From RQOF01 sp964461135 (lineage in GTDB: Bacteria; Calditrichota; Calditrichia; RBG-13-44-9): a stretch of DNA of 25,735 nucleotides. Shown here piece by piece: positions 1 to 8,146 of this stretch (the first letter of the stretch is position 1; the number at the start of each line of letters is the position of its first letter). Under the pieces are notes generated by a model that had not been told where the DNA came from, did not search any database, and was given only the letters and a program-made list of their open reading frames with translations. The stretch spans positions 1 through 25,735 of the forward strand of contig CAYWTB010000066.1 of assembly GCA_964461135.1 (NCBI GenBank), in the 5' to 3' direction. Both the position numbers and the translations under genes were made by a program.

Positions 1-57
1 GCTAGCGCCGATGGTACTTCCCCGTTCCGGGGTGGGAGAGTAGGTCGTCACCAGGCA
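1..57 (+). rRNA. rrf: 5S ribosomal RNA, 3' end (partial)
   Basis: The first 57 nt match the 3' half of a bacterial 5S rRNA. GCGCCGATGGTACT leads into a small GC hairpin (cccc..gggg), then GGGAGAGTAGGTCG and a final CCAGGC. The 5' part lies outside the window, so closing helix I cannot be checked. A T-rich stretch (58-68) follows at once and fits transcription termination of an rRNA operon lying to the left. The exact 3' end is uncertain by one or two bases. Confidence 0.9.
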
Positions 58-129
58 TTTTTATTTTTAACCCCCTCCACCTTTATCTATTACCCGTTTT
101 TTCTAAACTAGTAGCCAGAATTCAATTGG

Positions 130-285
130 CAAAAGAGAAGATCAAAGAACAAAGATCAAAAAACAAAGATCAAGGCAGCAGGTACTAGGAATCAGGATTC
201 AGGAAATACAAAATACAAAGTACATTAAGAGGAAGAAGCCTTTATCCTTGAGCCTTTAGCCTTATATCCTTTGTCCTTTTTCCCC
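130..285. repeat. 14-nt periodic low-complexity repeats downstream of 5S rRNA
   Basis: Two short repeat blocks lie between the 5S rRNA and malQ. In the first, GATCAAAGAACAAA-like units start at 140, 154 and 168, exactly 14 nt apart. In the second, CCTTTATCCTTGAG, CCTTTAGCCTTATA and TCCTTTGTCCTTTT start at 239, 253 and 267, again 14 nt apart. The second block is pyrimidine-rich. Read on the other strand it resembles the first (AAAGGA/AAAGAT heptamers), so the pair is a loose inverted arrangement. A poly-purine/ATACAAA stretch lies between them. No gene is seen here. Confidence 0.6.
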
Positions 286-324
286 CATCCGAGTTTTTTT
301 GGAGGAAGATCTCTGTCAGAGGTA

Positions 325-1836
325 TTAAGAGGTTCGTTCCCGGTTAAAAAGGTAAGTCATGCGTTTTAATTTTTCCTGCACCTCAGGCGTGATCTGCCCG
401 GGTTTTAAGCGCCATTTCCAGTTGCCATCCAATGTGGCAGGCCGGTTCATCCGCTCAGAAGAATCCAGGCCCAGCACATCCTGCAAGGGGAAAATGACAA
501 TATTTGCTACTGACATCATGGCAACGCGTATAAATTCCCAGTTTATTTTATGTTCCAGCAGTTCCCGGCCCAGGTATTCACTGATACGTGATTTGTCCGC
601 ATCGGAAGTTTCTTCTTTGTACCATCCGCGAACTGTATTGTTGTCATGCGTTCCGGTATAAACCACACAATTTCTGATATGGTTATGTGGTGCATAGGGA
701 TTGCGGGGAAGGCTATCATCAAAAGCAAACACCAGAATTTTCATTCCGGGCAGTTCAAATTTCCGCATCAGCTCTCTGACATCATCGGTGATTACTCCCA
801 GATCCTCTGCCAGTATAGGCAGGTGGGGAAATGCTTTTTCGAAGGTGCGAAAAATATCCTCGCCGGGAACCGTTATCCATTGTCCGTTTATGGCCGTGGA
901 TTCAGTAGCCGGAACTTCCCAGTAAGCCAAAAATCCCCGGAAATGGTCGATGCGGATAATATCATATAATCTTAAGTTTTGCTCTAAACGGTTTATCCAC
1001 CACTGATAATTGCTTTCTTTCATCTTATTCCAGTTATAGACGGGATTCCCCCAGAGTTGCCCGGTAGAACTGAAATAGTCAGGTGGAACGCCAGCCACAT
1101 GAGTTGGACGTTTTTCACTGTCCAGTTTAAAAAATTCAGGATTTCTCCAGACTTCGGCACTGTCATAATTGACATAATATGGAATATCACCAATGATCCG
1201 GATGCCCCTCTCATTACAATATTTTTTCAACGCATCCCATTGTTTAAAAAATATATACTGCATGAATTTCTGATATTCGATATCCTGCTTCAGTTCATTC
1301 TCCAGCTTATGAATGGCATCCTGCTTCCGATTTTTTATTTCTTCTGGCCAGGCTCCCCAGTCACTGTCCTGGAAATGATCCTTAAATGCCATAAAAAGGG
1401 CGAAGTCATTCAGCCATCCGGAATTCCGCCGGCAGAACTCCCCATATTCATGGTTATATTCATCTCTGTGTTCGCTGAATTGCATGAATGCTTTGGCGTA
1501 CAGGCGTTTTTTCTCTGTGAGCACCCGGCCATAATTGACGTCATCCACCGCTAATTGAGGATAATTGTCTATATCCTGTTGCTCCAGAAGTTTCATTTCC
1601 AGCAAACCTTCCGGACTTATGAGTAAGGTGTTTCCGGCAAAGGCGGAAAAACTGGCGTACGGGCTGCTTCCGCTTATCAGAGAAATTGGATTCAGTGGCA
1701 GGACCTGCCAATAGGTCTGTTGAGTTTCGACCAGAAAATCAACAAATTTATAAGCTTCCCCTCCTACATCCCCAATTCCATAGCGGGACGGCAGGGAGGT
1801 AATATGCATTAAAATTCCGCTGCTCCGTTTATCCAT
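325..1836 (-). CDS. malQ: 4-alpha-glucanotransferase (amylomaltase, GH77)
   Basis: This 503-aa cytoplasmic enzyme should transfer 1,4-alpha-glucan segments between maltodextrins and release glucose, the usual MalQ role in maltose and maltodextrin use. The N-terminus RSSGILMHITSLPS..YGIGD is the family signature and fixes the start. Catalytic motifs are intact: GDIPYYV (216-222), the nucleophile D297 in IIRIDHFRGF, acid/base E344 in ILAEDLG, and D398 in YTGTHDNN. Length is typical of the short bacterial form, and no extra N-terminal domain or signal peptide is present. A weak purine-rich ribosome site (GAAAGAG) lies about 9 nt upstream. The gene reads toward the 5S rRNA and is divergent from the GH13 lipoprotein gene, with a 651-nt gap between them. 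No convincing terminator hairpin was found after the stop. Confidence 0.96.
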   Translation of the reverse strand: MDKRSSGILMHITSLPSRYGIGDVGGEAYKFVDFLVETQQTYWQVLPLNPISLISGSSPYASFSAFAGNTLLISPEGLLEMKLLEQQDIDNYPQLAVDDVNYGRVLTEKKRLYAKAFMQFSEHRDEYNHEYGEFCRRNSGWLNDFALFMAFKDHFQDSDWGAWPEEIKNRKQDAIHKLENELKQDIEYQKFMQYIFFKQWDALKKYCNERGIRIIGDIPYYVNYDSAEVWRNPEFFKLDSEKRPTHVAGVPPDYFSSTGQLWGNPVYNWNKMKESNYQWWINRLEQNLRLYDIIRIDHFRGFLAYWEVPATESTAINGQWITVPGEDIFRTFEKAFPHLPILAEDLGVITDDVRELMRKFELPGMKILVFAFDDSLPRNPYAPHNHIRNCVVYTGTHDNNTVRGWYKEETSDADKSRISEYLGRELLEHKINWEFIRVAMMSVANIVIFPLQDVLGLDSSERMNRPATLDGNWKWRLKPGQITPEVQEKLKRMTYLFNRERTS

Positions 1837-2281
1837 TGAAGTCGCTCTTTCAACAAAAGGTTAAAATATACTATAAAATTGTTTGAAATCGGATATAATT
1901 TTTGAAAATCATCTTTAAGAGTATTGCTCTGGCTCCGAAATTTTGGATTTAATTCAATATGATATCATGGTAGAATATAAAATGTATTTAAGAAAGTCTG
2001 CAGGTGGTAATTTGCTATTGGCAGAAAAAACCGAAAGTTATTTCGAACTGTGGTGATCTCCGGCCATTTTCGGGGTGAAAATCATACTTGATTTTCAAAA
2101 ACTGAAAGCAGTAACCGGAAATCAATGTACGTAAATCAATCTAAATTCTATGCAAAGAACTAAGATTAAAAATCAACAGAATTGAGAATATACCAGAAGA
2201 AGAGCTATCGCAATAAATTAAACCAAATTTGGAATGAAAGTTTCAGACTGAATTAAATGAAAGCCCTTACAACCCATCTGG

Positions 2282-2291
2282 TCACATGTGA
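2282..2291. promoter_or_regulatory. 10-bp perfect palindrome TCACATGTGA, possible operator
   Basis: TCACATGTGA is a perfect palindrome about 200 nt before the GH13 start, in the divergent malQ/GH13 gap. It contains TCACA and TGTGA half-sites, as CRP-type regulators use, but without the 6-nt spacer of a classical CRP site. Its role as an operator is a guess from position and symmetry. Confidence 0.25.
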
Positions 2292-2313
2292 TTAGTCTAT
2301 CTTCTGAAGAAGA

Positions 2314-2336
2314 GACATTTTTATCAATAAAATGTC
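2314..2336. other. Small hairpin upstream of GH13 lipoprotein gene
   Basis: GACATTTT and AAAATGTC form an 8-bp stem around a 7-nt loop (TATCAAT). A further GAG/CTC helix is possible across a bulged A. It is AT-rich and has no T-tract, so it does not look like a terminator. It may lie in the 5' leader of the GH13 mRNA. Confidence 0.35.
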
Positions 2337-2443
2337 CTCGCAGCAATGTAAACAATCACGATCAATTTTATTAAAGTGGAATTCCTGAATGAATTTCAAA
2401 AAACCATGGGAATTTTTTTAGGATAGCATTAATTTCGGCAGGA

Positions 2444-2491
2444 ATGAAAAAGAACAACTTCAATCAGGATATCGAAAGGAATGTAACTTGA
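2444..2491 (+). other. 15-codon mini-ORF overlapping the GH13 start (possible leader peptide)
   Basis: An ATG at 2444 opens a 15-codon frame (MKKNNFNQDIERNVT) whose TGA stop (2489-2491) overlaps the TTG start of the GH13 gene (2488-2490) in a TTGA arrangement. Such overlaps are typical of translational coupling. AGGA directly abuts the ATG, which is too close for a good ribosome site. It may be a leader peptide or chance. Confidence 0.3.
2475..2480 (+). promoter_or_regulatory. Ribosome binding site AAAGGA deciding the TTG start at 2488
   Basis: AAAGGA lies 7 nt before the TTG at 2488. An ATG at 2481 is followed at once by TAA and cannot start the gene. The TTG start yields a clean lipoprotein signal peptide, so site and start support each other. 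Confidence 0.6.
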
Positions 2492-4902
2492 ATTTTTATT
2501 CTAAAAGAATTGTATTATCAATCTTTATTCTGGGTTCATTGCTGAATTCCTGCCAGCATGCGAAAAATGAGAGGATTCAGGATATTATTCAACCACTCTT
2601 ACTGAAAGCCGGCATTTCCGACTCAATACCGGAAGGTGATCTTTTTTTTGCAGAAAATTATGAGCTGAGTTTTAAACTTCATTCTGATATAAATATTACG
2701 TACAATCCTGAAACCCGGCAGGTTGTCTTACACCCTCGAAACGGGAGCGAGGGATTGACGCTGGTTCGTTTTACATTTAAATCCCACAATTATGTTATTC
2801 CCGTAAGAATCACCTATATGCAGCCCTATACCTTTAAATACAGACCGCAACATTCGGCCCGGCAACTCACCGTCTTCGGCTCTTTTAACAGCTGGAACAG
2901 GTCCGATTTGCCTCTGACGGATCCGGATGGTGATGGTATTTTCGAACGCACCGTCAATCTGGAAGCGGGACGATACGAATATAAATTCTTTATGGATGGG
3001 CAGGAAATCCTGGATCCGGAAAATCCGGATAAAATACCTAATCCGTTCGGCTCTTATAATTCCGTAATTACCATAAGATCTCCGCAGGAAGAAACCGCTG
3101 TTCTTTACCTTCTGAATTCCTGGCAGAATAAAGATACCTCCTTCGTTTCCTTGGACTATGTGAGCCCGGAATCCGAATCCGCTCTGAAGAAAGAAAACAT
3201 CTATGCACTCTTTGACAACATGGAAATTCCCTCAGGGAATATCAGTGTACAGGGAGAAGAATTCACAATTTTTCTTACCGGGGAATCGCCTTTTAAAAAT
3301 GGATTGTTGAGAGCAGCTGTTCATCAGGATGGAATATCCACCCGATTTCAGAGCATTCCTTTCCTGAACGGAAAACCGGGATCTGACTCAAAGAAGACAT
3401 TTGACTGGCACGATGCTATTGTGTATGCCATCATGGTTGACAGGTTTTATGATGGCGATTCCAGTAATACCCGCCCGGTTCCCAATCCCGAGGTCGATCC
3501 CCGCGCAAATTTCTTCGGAGGAGATCTGCAGGGGATACTCGATAAACTGAATGAAGGATACTTTACGGATCTGGGTGTGAATGTGTTATGGCTTTCTCCG
3601 ATCAATCAAAATACATTTCATGCATTCCGGGAATATCCCCCGCCACACCGTTATTTTACGGGTTATCATGGCTACTGGCCTATCCATCCTACGGAGGTGG
3701 ATGTCCGTTTTGGAGACATGGAACTGTTTAAAAGCTTGGTAAAAAGAGCTCATGCCCTGGGAATTAAGGTAATTCTTGATTTTGTGGCCAATCATGTACA
3801 TCAGGAACATATTTTCTACCAGGAGCATCCGGAATGGTTCGGCACGTTTAACCTGCCCGACGGCCGCAAAAATATCCGTTTATGGGATGAATACCGCCTC
3901 ACTACCTGGTTTGATACTTTTCTGCCCTCTTTTGATTACCAGGGATCCCACGAAGCGATGGAAGTCATGACCGATAATGCGGTGTGGTGGATGAAGACCA
4001 GCGGAATAGATGGTTTTCGTCAGGATGCGGTGAAACATGTCCCCAACAGTTTCTGGAGGATGCTTACCTGGAAACTGAAGAAGAATATAGAAATGAAGGA
4101 AGGTCGTAAAATTTTTCAGATCGGAGAAACTTTTGGTGGTTATGATCTGATCAACTCTTATGTGAATAACGGCCAGCTTAATGCCCAGTTCAACTTCAAT
4201 CTGTTTGATGTCGCCCTGAATGTTTTTCTAAATCCGGATGCTTCATTCAGGACACTGGATGATGAGATGAACAAGACTTTTGATGTGTACGGCGGCAATC
4301 ATCTCATGGGGAATCTGATGGACAGTCATGATAAGGTTCGTTATATGGCCTTTGCAGATGGTGATTTGTCCCTGAATACACCTGATGCCGCTAAAGTCGG
4401 CTGGGAGAATCCGCCGCATGTTGATCATCCTTCCAGTTACCGGAAATCCAGATTATATCTGACATATCTGCTTTCAATACCGGGTGTTCCTGTTATTTAT
4501 TACGGTGATGAAATCGGAATGACCGGGGCAGCCGATCCGGACAACCGGCGTCCAATGAGATTCGGCGATGTTCTGAATGAGCAGGAAAAGAATATGCTGA
4601 GCGCGGTGAAAGATATCATCAGGATGCGCCGGGATCATTCTGCCTTGCGACATGGTGATTTTATAACATTGCTGGCCAATGATAACATTTATGCATTCAT
4701 CCGTTCAGATATTAATGAAAGACTGCTGGTGGTTCTTAATAAAGCCGGCCGGAAGGAAAATATCCGGCTGGTTATTCCCGCGGAGTATCAGATTCAGGTG
4801 GCCCGTGATTTAGATTCCGGGAGCAGTTTGCCGCTTGAGAATAATTCTATTTCAATGGAAATACCGGCTGTTGGCACCCGGACAGTCATTCTGGAAAAAT
4901 AA
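2488..4902 (+). CDS. GH13 alpha-amylase/neopullulanase-like lipoprotein with CBM48-like domain
   Basis: This 804-aa protein is probably an exported lipoprotein that hydrolyses alpha-1,4-glucans or cyclodextrin/pullulan-type substrates. Residues 1-22 are a type II signal peptide ending LLNSC, with C22 as the lipidated residue. An N-terminal beta domain is followed by a CBM48/AMPK-type glycogen-binding domain (about 125-197; FGSFNSW at 130-136, then EYKFFMDG). A second linker beta domain covers roughly 250-300. The GH13 barrel starts near 308. The four conserved regions are intact: DFVANH (431-436), GIDGFRQDAVKH with nucleophile D513, QIGE with acid/base E547, and DSHD with H614/D615. The start is TTG. 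Next comes an ABC ATPase gene after 91 nt, then a second GH13 gene, which supports an alpha-glucan locus. Exact specificity (neopullulanase, cyclomaltodextrinase or amylase) cannot be decided by eye. Confidence 0.92.
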   Translation: MNFYSKRIVLSIFILGSLLNSCQHAKNERIQDIIQPLLLKAGISDSIPEGDLFFAENYELSFKLHSDINITYNPETRQVVLHPRNGSEGLTLVRFTFKSHNYVIPVRITYMQPYTFKYRPQHSARQLTVFGSFNSWNRSDLPLTDPDGDGIFERTVNLEAGRYEYKFFMDGQEILDPENPDKIPNPFGSYNSVITIRSPQEETAVLYLLNSWQNKDTSFVSLDYVSPESESALKKENIYALFDNMEIPSGNISVQGEEFTIFLTGESPFKNGLLRAAVHQDGISTRFQSIPFLNGKPGSDSKKTFDWHDAIVYAIMVDRFYDGDSSNTRPVPNPEVDPRANFFGGDLQGILDKLNEGYFTDLGVNVLWLSPINQNTFHAFREYPPPHRYFTGYHGYWPIHPTEVDVRFGDMELFKSLVKRAHALGIKVILDFVANHVHQEHIFYQEHPEWFGTFNLPDGRKNIRLWDEYRLTTWFDTFLPSFDYQGSHEAMEVMTDNAVWWMKTSGIDGFRQDAVKHVPNSFWRMLTWKLKKNIEMKEGRKIFQIGETFGGYDLINSYVNNGQLNAQFNFNLFDVALNVFLNPDASFRTLDDEMNKTFDVYGGNHLMGNLMDSHDKVRYMAFADGDLSLNTPDAAKVGWENPPHVDHPSSYRKSRLYLTYLLSIPGVPVIYYGDEIGMTGAADPDNRRPMRFGDVLNEQEKNMLSAVKDIIRMRRDHSALRHGDFITLLANDNIYAFIRSDINERLLVVLNKAGRKENIRLVIPAEYQIQVARDLDSGSSLPLENNSISMEIPAVGTRTVILEK

Positions 4903-4993
4903 AGATCACTTCTTCTTTTTTTTATTCCATTTGGCCGAAACAATTCATAATTTAAGGCAAAATACATGTACACACCAACAGTGAGGTGAAGGA

Positions 4994-6094
4994 ATGGCAT
5001 CGGTCGAATTGAAACAGGTCAGCAAAGTGTATGATGGTAAAGTAATGGCCATAAAGGAGGCAGACCTTTCCATTGCCGATCAGGAATTTGTTGTGCTGGT
5101 AGGACCTTCCGGATGCGGAAAGTCAACACTTCTGAGAATGATTGCCGGCCTGGAGGAAATCAGTTCCGGTGATATATTAATTGATGATCGGCTGGTAAAT
5201 AATGTAGCTCCCAAAGACCGCGACATTGCCATGGTCTTTCAGAATTATGCGCTGTATCCTCATATGACGGTTTTTGATAATATGGCGTTTGGATTAAAAT
5301 TGCGAAAATTTCCCAAAAATGAGATTAAAGAACGGGTACAGGAAGCCGCCCATATTCTGGATATTGAAAATTACCTGGACCGTAAGCCAAAGGCGCTTTC
5401 CGGCGGGCAGAGACAGCGCGTGGCGCTGGGAAGAGCGATTGTGAGAAAACCCAAAGTCTTTCTTTTCGACGAACCGTTGTCCAACTTGGACGCGAAACTG
5501 CGGGTGCAAATGCGTATCGAAATTAACCGTCTGCATCATAAACTACAAACCACCATGATTTATGTAACTCACGACCAGGTGGAAGCCATGACCATGGGAG
5601 ACAAAATCGTCGTTTTAAAAGATGGCATTATACAGCAGGTTGATTCCCCGCTTCAATTATACAATAATCCCGTGAATCGATTTGTTGCCGGTTTTATCGG
5701 CAGCCCTGCCATGAATTTCATCCGGGGTGAATTATTTAAAAACGGTACGCTGAAATTTAAATCCAGTATTTTTAATATCGATCTTCCCGAGAAGCTGGAA
5801 TCCAAACTGAATAAAAGTACAGGAAAGCAGGTTGTTCTTGGCATCCGGCCGGAGCATCTTTATGATCTTACTCTGAACCAGACCAAACATTCCAGTTCTC
5901 CCCAGAAGATTCTGGTAGATGTGGTTGAACCCATCGGGAATGAGATTTTTGTCTATTTCAGTGAAGGAGATAATAGTTATTGCATGAGAATGACCCCTGA
6001 GAAACTGCATCAGGCGGGTGAAAAAATTGATATTGGTCTTGATCTGGATAAAATCTATTTCTTTGATACGGAAACGGAACAACGCCTGTTGTGA
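4994..6094 (+). CDS. Carbohydrate ABC transporter ATP-binding protein (MalK/UgpC/MsmX type)
   Basis: This 366-aa cytoplasmic ATPase should energise import of a sugar, here most likely maltodextrin, with permeases and a binding protein that are not in this window. The Walker A motif is GPSGCGKST (37-45), the Q-loop is VFQNYALYPH with Q83, the signature is LSGGQ (135-139), Walker B is VFLFDEP with E160, and the switch His is H193 in VTHDQVEAMTMGD. The C-terminal part (about 235-366) is the TOBE/regulatory region typical of the MalK-UgpC-MsmX group. A GAGGTGAAGGA ribosome site precedes the ATG. The gene lies between two GH13 genes without MalE/F/G neighbours, so it may serve several uptake systems, as MsmX and MsiK do. 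Family is certain; substrate is inferred from context. Confidence 0.95.
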   Translation: MASVELKQVSKVYDGKVMAIKEADLSIADQEFVVLVGPSGCGKSTLLRMIAGLEEISSGDILIDDRLVNNVAPKDRDIAMVFQNYALYPHMTVFDNMAFGLKLRKFPKNEIKERVQEAAHILDIENYLDRKPKALSGGQRQRVALGRAIVRKPKVFLFDEPLSNLDAKLRVQMRIEINRLHHKLQTTMIYVTHDQVEAMTMGDKIVVLKDGIIQQVDSPLQLYNNPVNRFVAGFIGSPAMNFIRGELFKNGTLKFKSSIFNIDLPEKLESKLNKSTGKQVVLGIRPEHLYDLTLNQTKHSSSPQKILVDVVEPIGNEIFVYFSEGDNSYCMRMTPEKLHQAGEKIDIGLDLDKIYFFDTETEQRLL

Positions 6095-6148
6095 AAGGGA
6101 GTTTCCTGCTTAATGGAATTCAGTGAGTATGTGTTTATGCCATCTTGT

Positions 6149-6180
6149 CGGGCGGAATCCCGGTTATTCTTTTCTTTCCT
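6149..6180 (+). terminator. Weak hairpin followed by T-rich tract after the ABC ATPase gene
   Basis: CGGG and CCCG pair around the 6-nt loop CGGAAT (6149-6162), followed by a T-rich stretch (TTATTCTTTTCTTT). The 4-bp stem is short, so this is at most a leaky terminator or attenuator between the ATPase gene and the second GH13 gene. Confidence 0.25.
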
Positions 6181-6237
6181 TATTCCTAAAATTTCATTTC
6201 TATTATCAGTTTTTTAGAATATTATAAAGGTTCCAGC

Positions 6238-8091
6238 GTGAGATTTTTACGAGTCTGTATATTTATTTTGCTTCTGCTATATGCCGGAACGGCGGCCTGC
6301 CAGTATACCCGGGTGCAAACCGGACTTTCCGTTCCACATTGGAGCAAGGAAGCCATATGGTACCAGATATTTCCGGAAAGATTCCGGAACGGAGATCTCG
6401 CTAATGATCCCAGCCTAAATGATATATCTCAAACCTGGCCATATTTGTCTTCGCCGGGATGGCGTATTCATCCCTGGACCTCCGACTGGTATAAACTTCA
6501 ACCGTGGGAACAAGAAAACGGCCGGGGTTATTACACCAATACGGGAGCCCGCCGCTATGGCGGAGATCTGCAGGGAGTCCTGGACCGCTTAAATTATCTG
6601 GAAGACCTGGGAATTAATGCCATCTATTTTAATCCGTTATTTGAATCCCCTTCACATCATAAATATGATGCGACCATGTATCGGCATATTGACAACAATT
6701 TCGGTCCTCATCCGGCTGAAGATTCTGTTTTATGGGCTCTGGAGAATCCCACCGAATCGGGAACCTGGAGCTGGTCAGCTGCTGACAGTCTCTTTCTGCA
6801 GCTGATTCAAAACTGTCATACCCGGGGAATCAGGGTAATTGTAGACGGGGTTTTTAACCATGTCGGATACTCATTCTGGGCTTTTCAGGACGTAATTAAA
6901 CACCAGCAGAATTCCCCCTTTAAGGATTGGTTCATCATTACCCGTTGGGATGATCCTTCCACGCCGGCGAATGAGTTTGAATACCAGGGATGGAACGGAG
7001 TTCGGGAATTGCCGGAAATAAGGGAAACGGAGGATGGTCTGGTGCCCGGATTCCAGATGCATCTGCACCGGATTGTTGAACGCTGGATGGATCCGGACGG
7101 AGACGGGGATCCATCTGATGGTATTGATGGCTGGCGCCTGGATGTCGCTGAGAAGGTCAACAAAAATTTCTGGCGAACCTTTCGCCGGTGGGTAAAGAAG
7201 ATCAATCCGGAGGCTTACCTGGTGGGAGAGATCTGGTGGCAGGACTGGCAGCAGAACAAAATGTTCAACGCAGCTCCCTGGCTGCAGGGAGATATCTTTG
7301 ATGCCGTGATGAATTACCGTTTTACCCGGGCAGTAAAACAGTTTGTAATTGATGATAAATATAAAATAAACGCCGTGGCATTTGCAGACAGTATCACGAG
7401 AATTTCAACGGATTACCCGCAGGAGGCAGTATACGCCTTGCAAAATCTTCTGGGAAGCCATGATGTGGAAAGAATAGCCTCTCAGATTGTTAATCCGGAC
7501 CGCTGGATGGACCATGGCGGTAACCCGGCCCAGAACCCTCTTTTCGATGTCCGTAAGCCGAATGCCGGGGAGCGCCTGAAGCAAAAAGTGATCATCGGGT
7601 TGCAGATGACCTTGCCGGGCGCGCCTATGATCTACTACGGTGATGAAGCGGGTATGTGGGGAGGAGACGATCCGGATTGCCGGAAACCCATGATCTGGCC
7701 GGAACTGCAATATGATCCCGAAAAGACGCATCCGTTCGGACTGCCGCGGGAGAGCGATTTCGTTAAGTTTAACCCGGAATTATTTGACTGGACCAGCAAG
7801 CTGATTCATATCCGGCGCGAGAATAAGGTTATCATAACCGGCACTCTGTCCTTTTTCCGTACCGGCCTCCCAGATCCCGGAACTCTGGGATTTAAACGAG
7901 CCCTGGAAAATGATGCTTTGGTGGTATTGGCTAATTCTAAAGGCACCAGCAAACACGTGGATATGGACGGGATTTTTTCCCACTCACAGAAAATTACCGA
8001 TCTGATAACCGGCCGGATATGGAAGATCCGTGACCTGCAGAAAAACTTCACTCTCGGCCCCTATCAAATTGTTATCCTAAAGGAACTTTAG
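6238..8091 (+). CDS. Exported GH13 alpha-amylase / cyclomaltodextrinase-like enzyme
   Basis: This 617-aa glycoside hydrolase should cleave alpha-glucans outside the cytoplasm. The start is GTG with AAAGG 7 nt upstream, and it gives an N-terminal signal peptide (FLRVCIFILLLLYAGTAAC). The Cys at about 22 lacks a strong lipobox, so plain Sec export is as likely as lipidation. The catalytic domain begins almost at once (AIWYQIFPERFRNGD). Conserved regions are complete: VDGVFNH (202-208), GIDGWRLD with nucleophile D302, LVGE with acid/base E331, and GSHD with D409. The segment ESPSHHKYD is typical of the neopullulanase/cyclomaltodextrinase group. Unlike its neighbour at 2488 it has no N-terminal CBM48 domain. 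An acidic DPDGDGDPSDG loop sits just before region II and may bind calcium. The C-terminal beta domain ends near residue 617. Confidence 0.92.
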   Translation: MRFLRVCIFILLLLYAGTAACQYTRVQTGLSVPHWSKEAIWYQIFPERFRNGDLANDPSLNDISQTWPYLSSPGWRIHPWTSDWYKLQPWEQENGRGYYTNTGARRYGGDLQGVLDRLNYLEDLGINAIYFNPLFESPSHHKYDATMYRHIDNNFGPHPAEDSVLWALENPTESGTWSWSAADSLFLQLIQNCHTRGIRVIVDGVFNHVGYSFWAFQDVIKHQQNSPFKDWFIITRWDDPSTPANEFEYQGWNGVRELPEIRETEDGLVPGFQMHLHRIVERWMDPDGDGDPSDGIDGWRLDVAEKVNKNFWRTFRRWVKKINPEAYLVGEIWWQDWQQNKMFNAAPWLQGDIFDAVMNYRFTRAVKQFVIDDKYKINAVAFADSITRISTDYPQEAVYALQNLLGSHDVERIASQIVNPDRWMDHGGNPAQNPLFDVRKPNAGERLKQKVIIGLQMTLPGAPMIYYGDEAGMWGGDDPDCRKPMIWPELQYDPEKTHPFGLPRESDFVKFNPELFDWTSKLIHIRRENKVIITGTLSFFRTGLPDPGTLGFKRALENDALVVLANSKGTSKHVDMDGIFSHSQKITDLITGRIWKIRDLQKNFTLGPYQIVILKEL

Positions 8092-8146
8092 CATTGTTTT
8101 ACTCATATCAAACAGGGTATTAGTACTTTAAAAGATAATCTTCTTT

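Larger units (their letters stand above)
1837..2487. other. 651-nt AT-rich divergent intergenic region (malQ / GH13 lipoprotein)
   Basis: No credible gene is seen here; the longest reading frames are about 30 codons without a ribosome site. The region should hold the promoters for malQ (leftward) and the GH13 gene (rightward), but no -35/-10 pair stands out. Two small symmetric elements are visible, a 10-bp palindrome TCACATGTGA at 2282-2291 and a hairpin at 2314-2336. A 15-codon mini-ORF at 2444-2491 overlaps the next gene start. Confidence 0.6.

Noticed and set aside
130..285. CRISPR array
   Set aside because: Units are 14 nt, degenerate, and have no distinct spacers; no cas genes are present.
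1967..2056. 29-codon ATG frame in the malQ/GH13 gap
   Set aside because: No ribosome site, no recognisable sequence, and a length expected by chance in AT-rich DNA.
6113..6217. 34-codon frame between the ABC ATPase and the second GH13 gene
   Set aside because: It has AGGGAG about 12 nt upstream, but the composition is random and it spans the possible hairpin; nothing supports coding.
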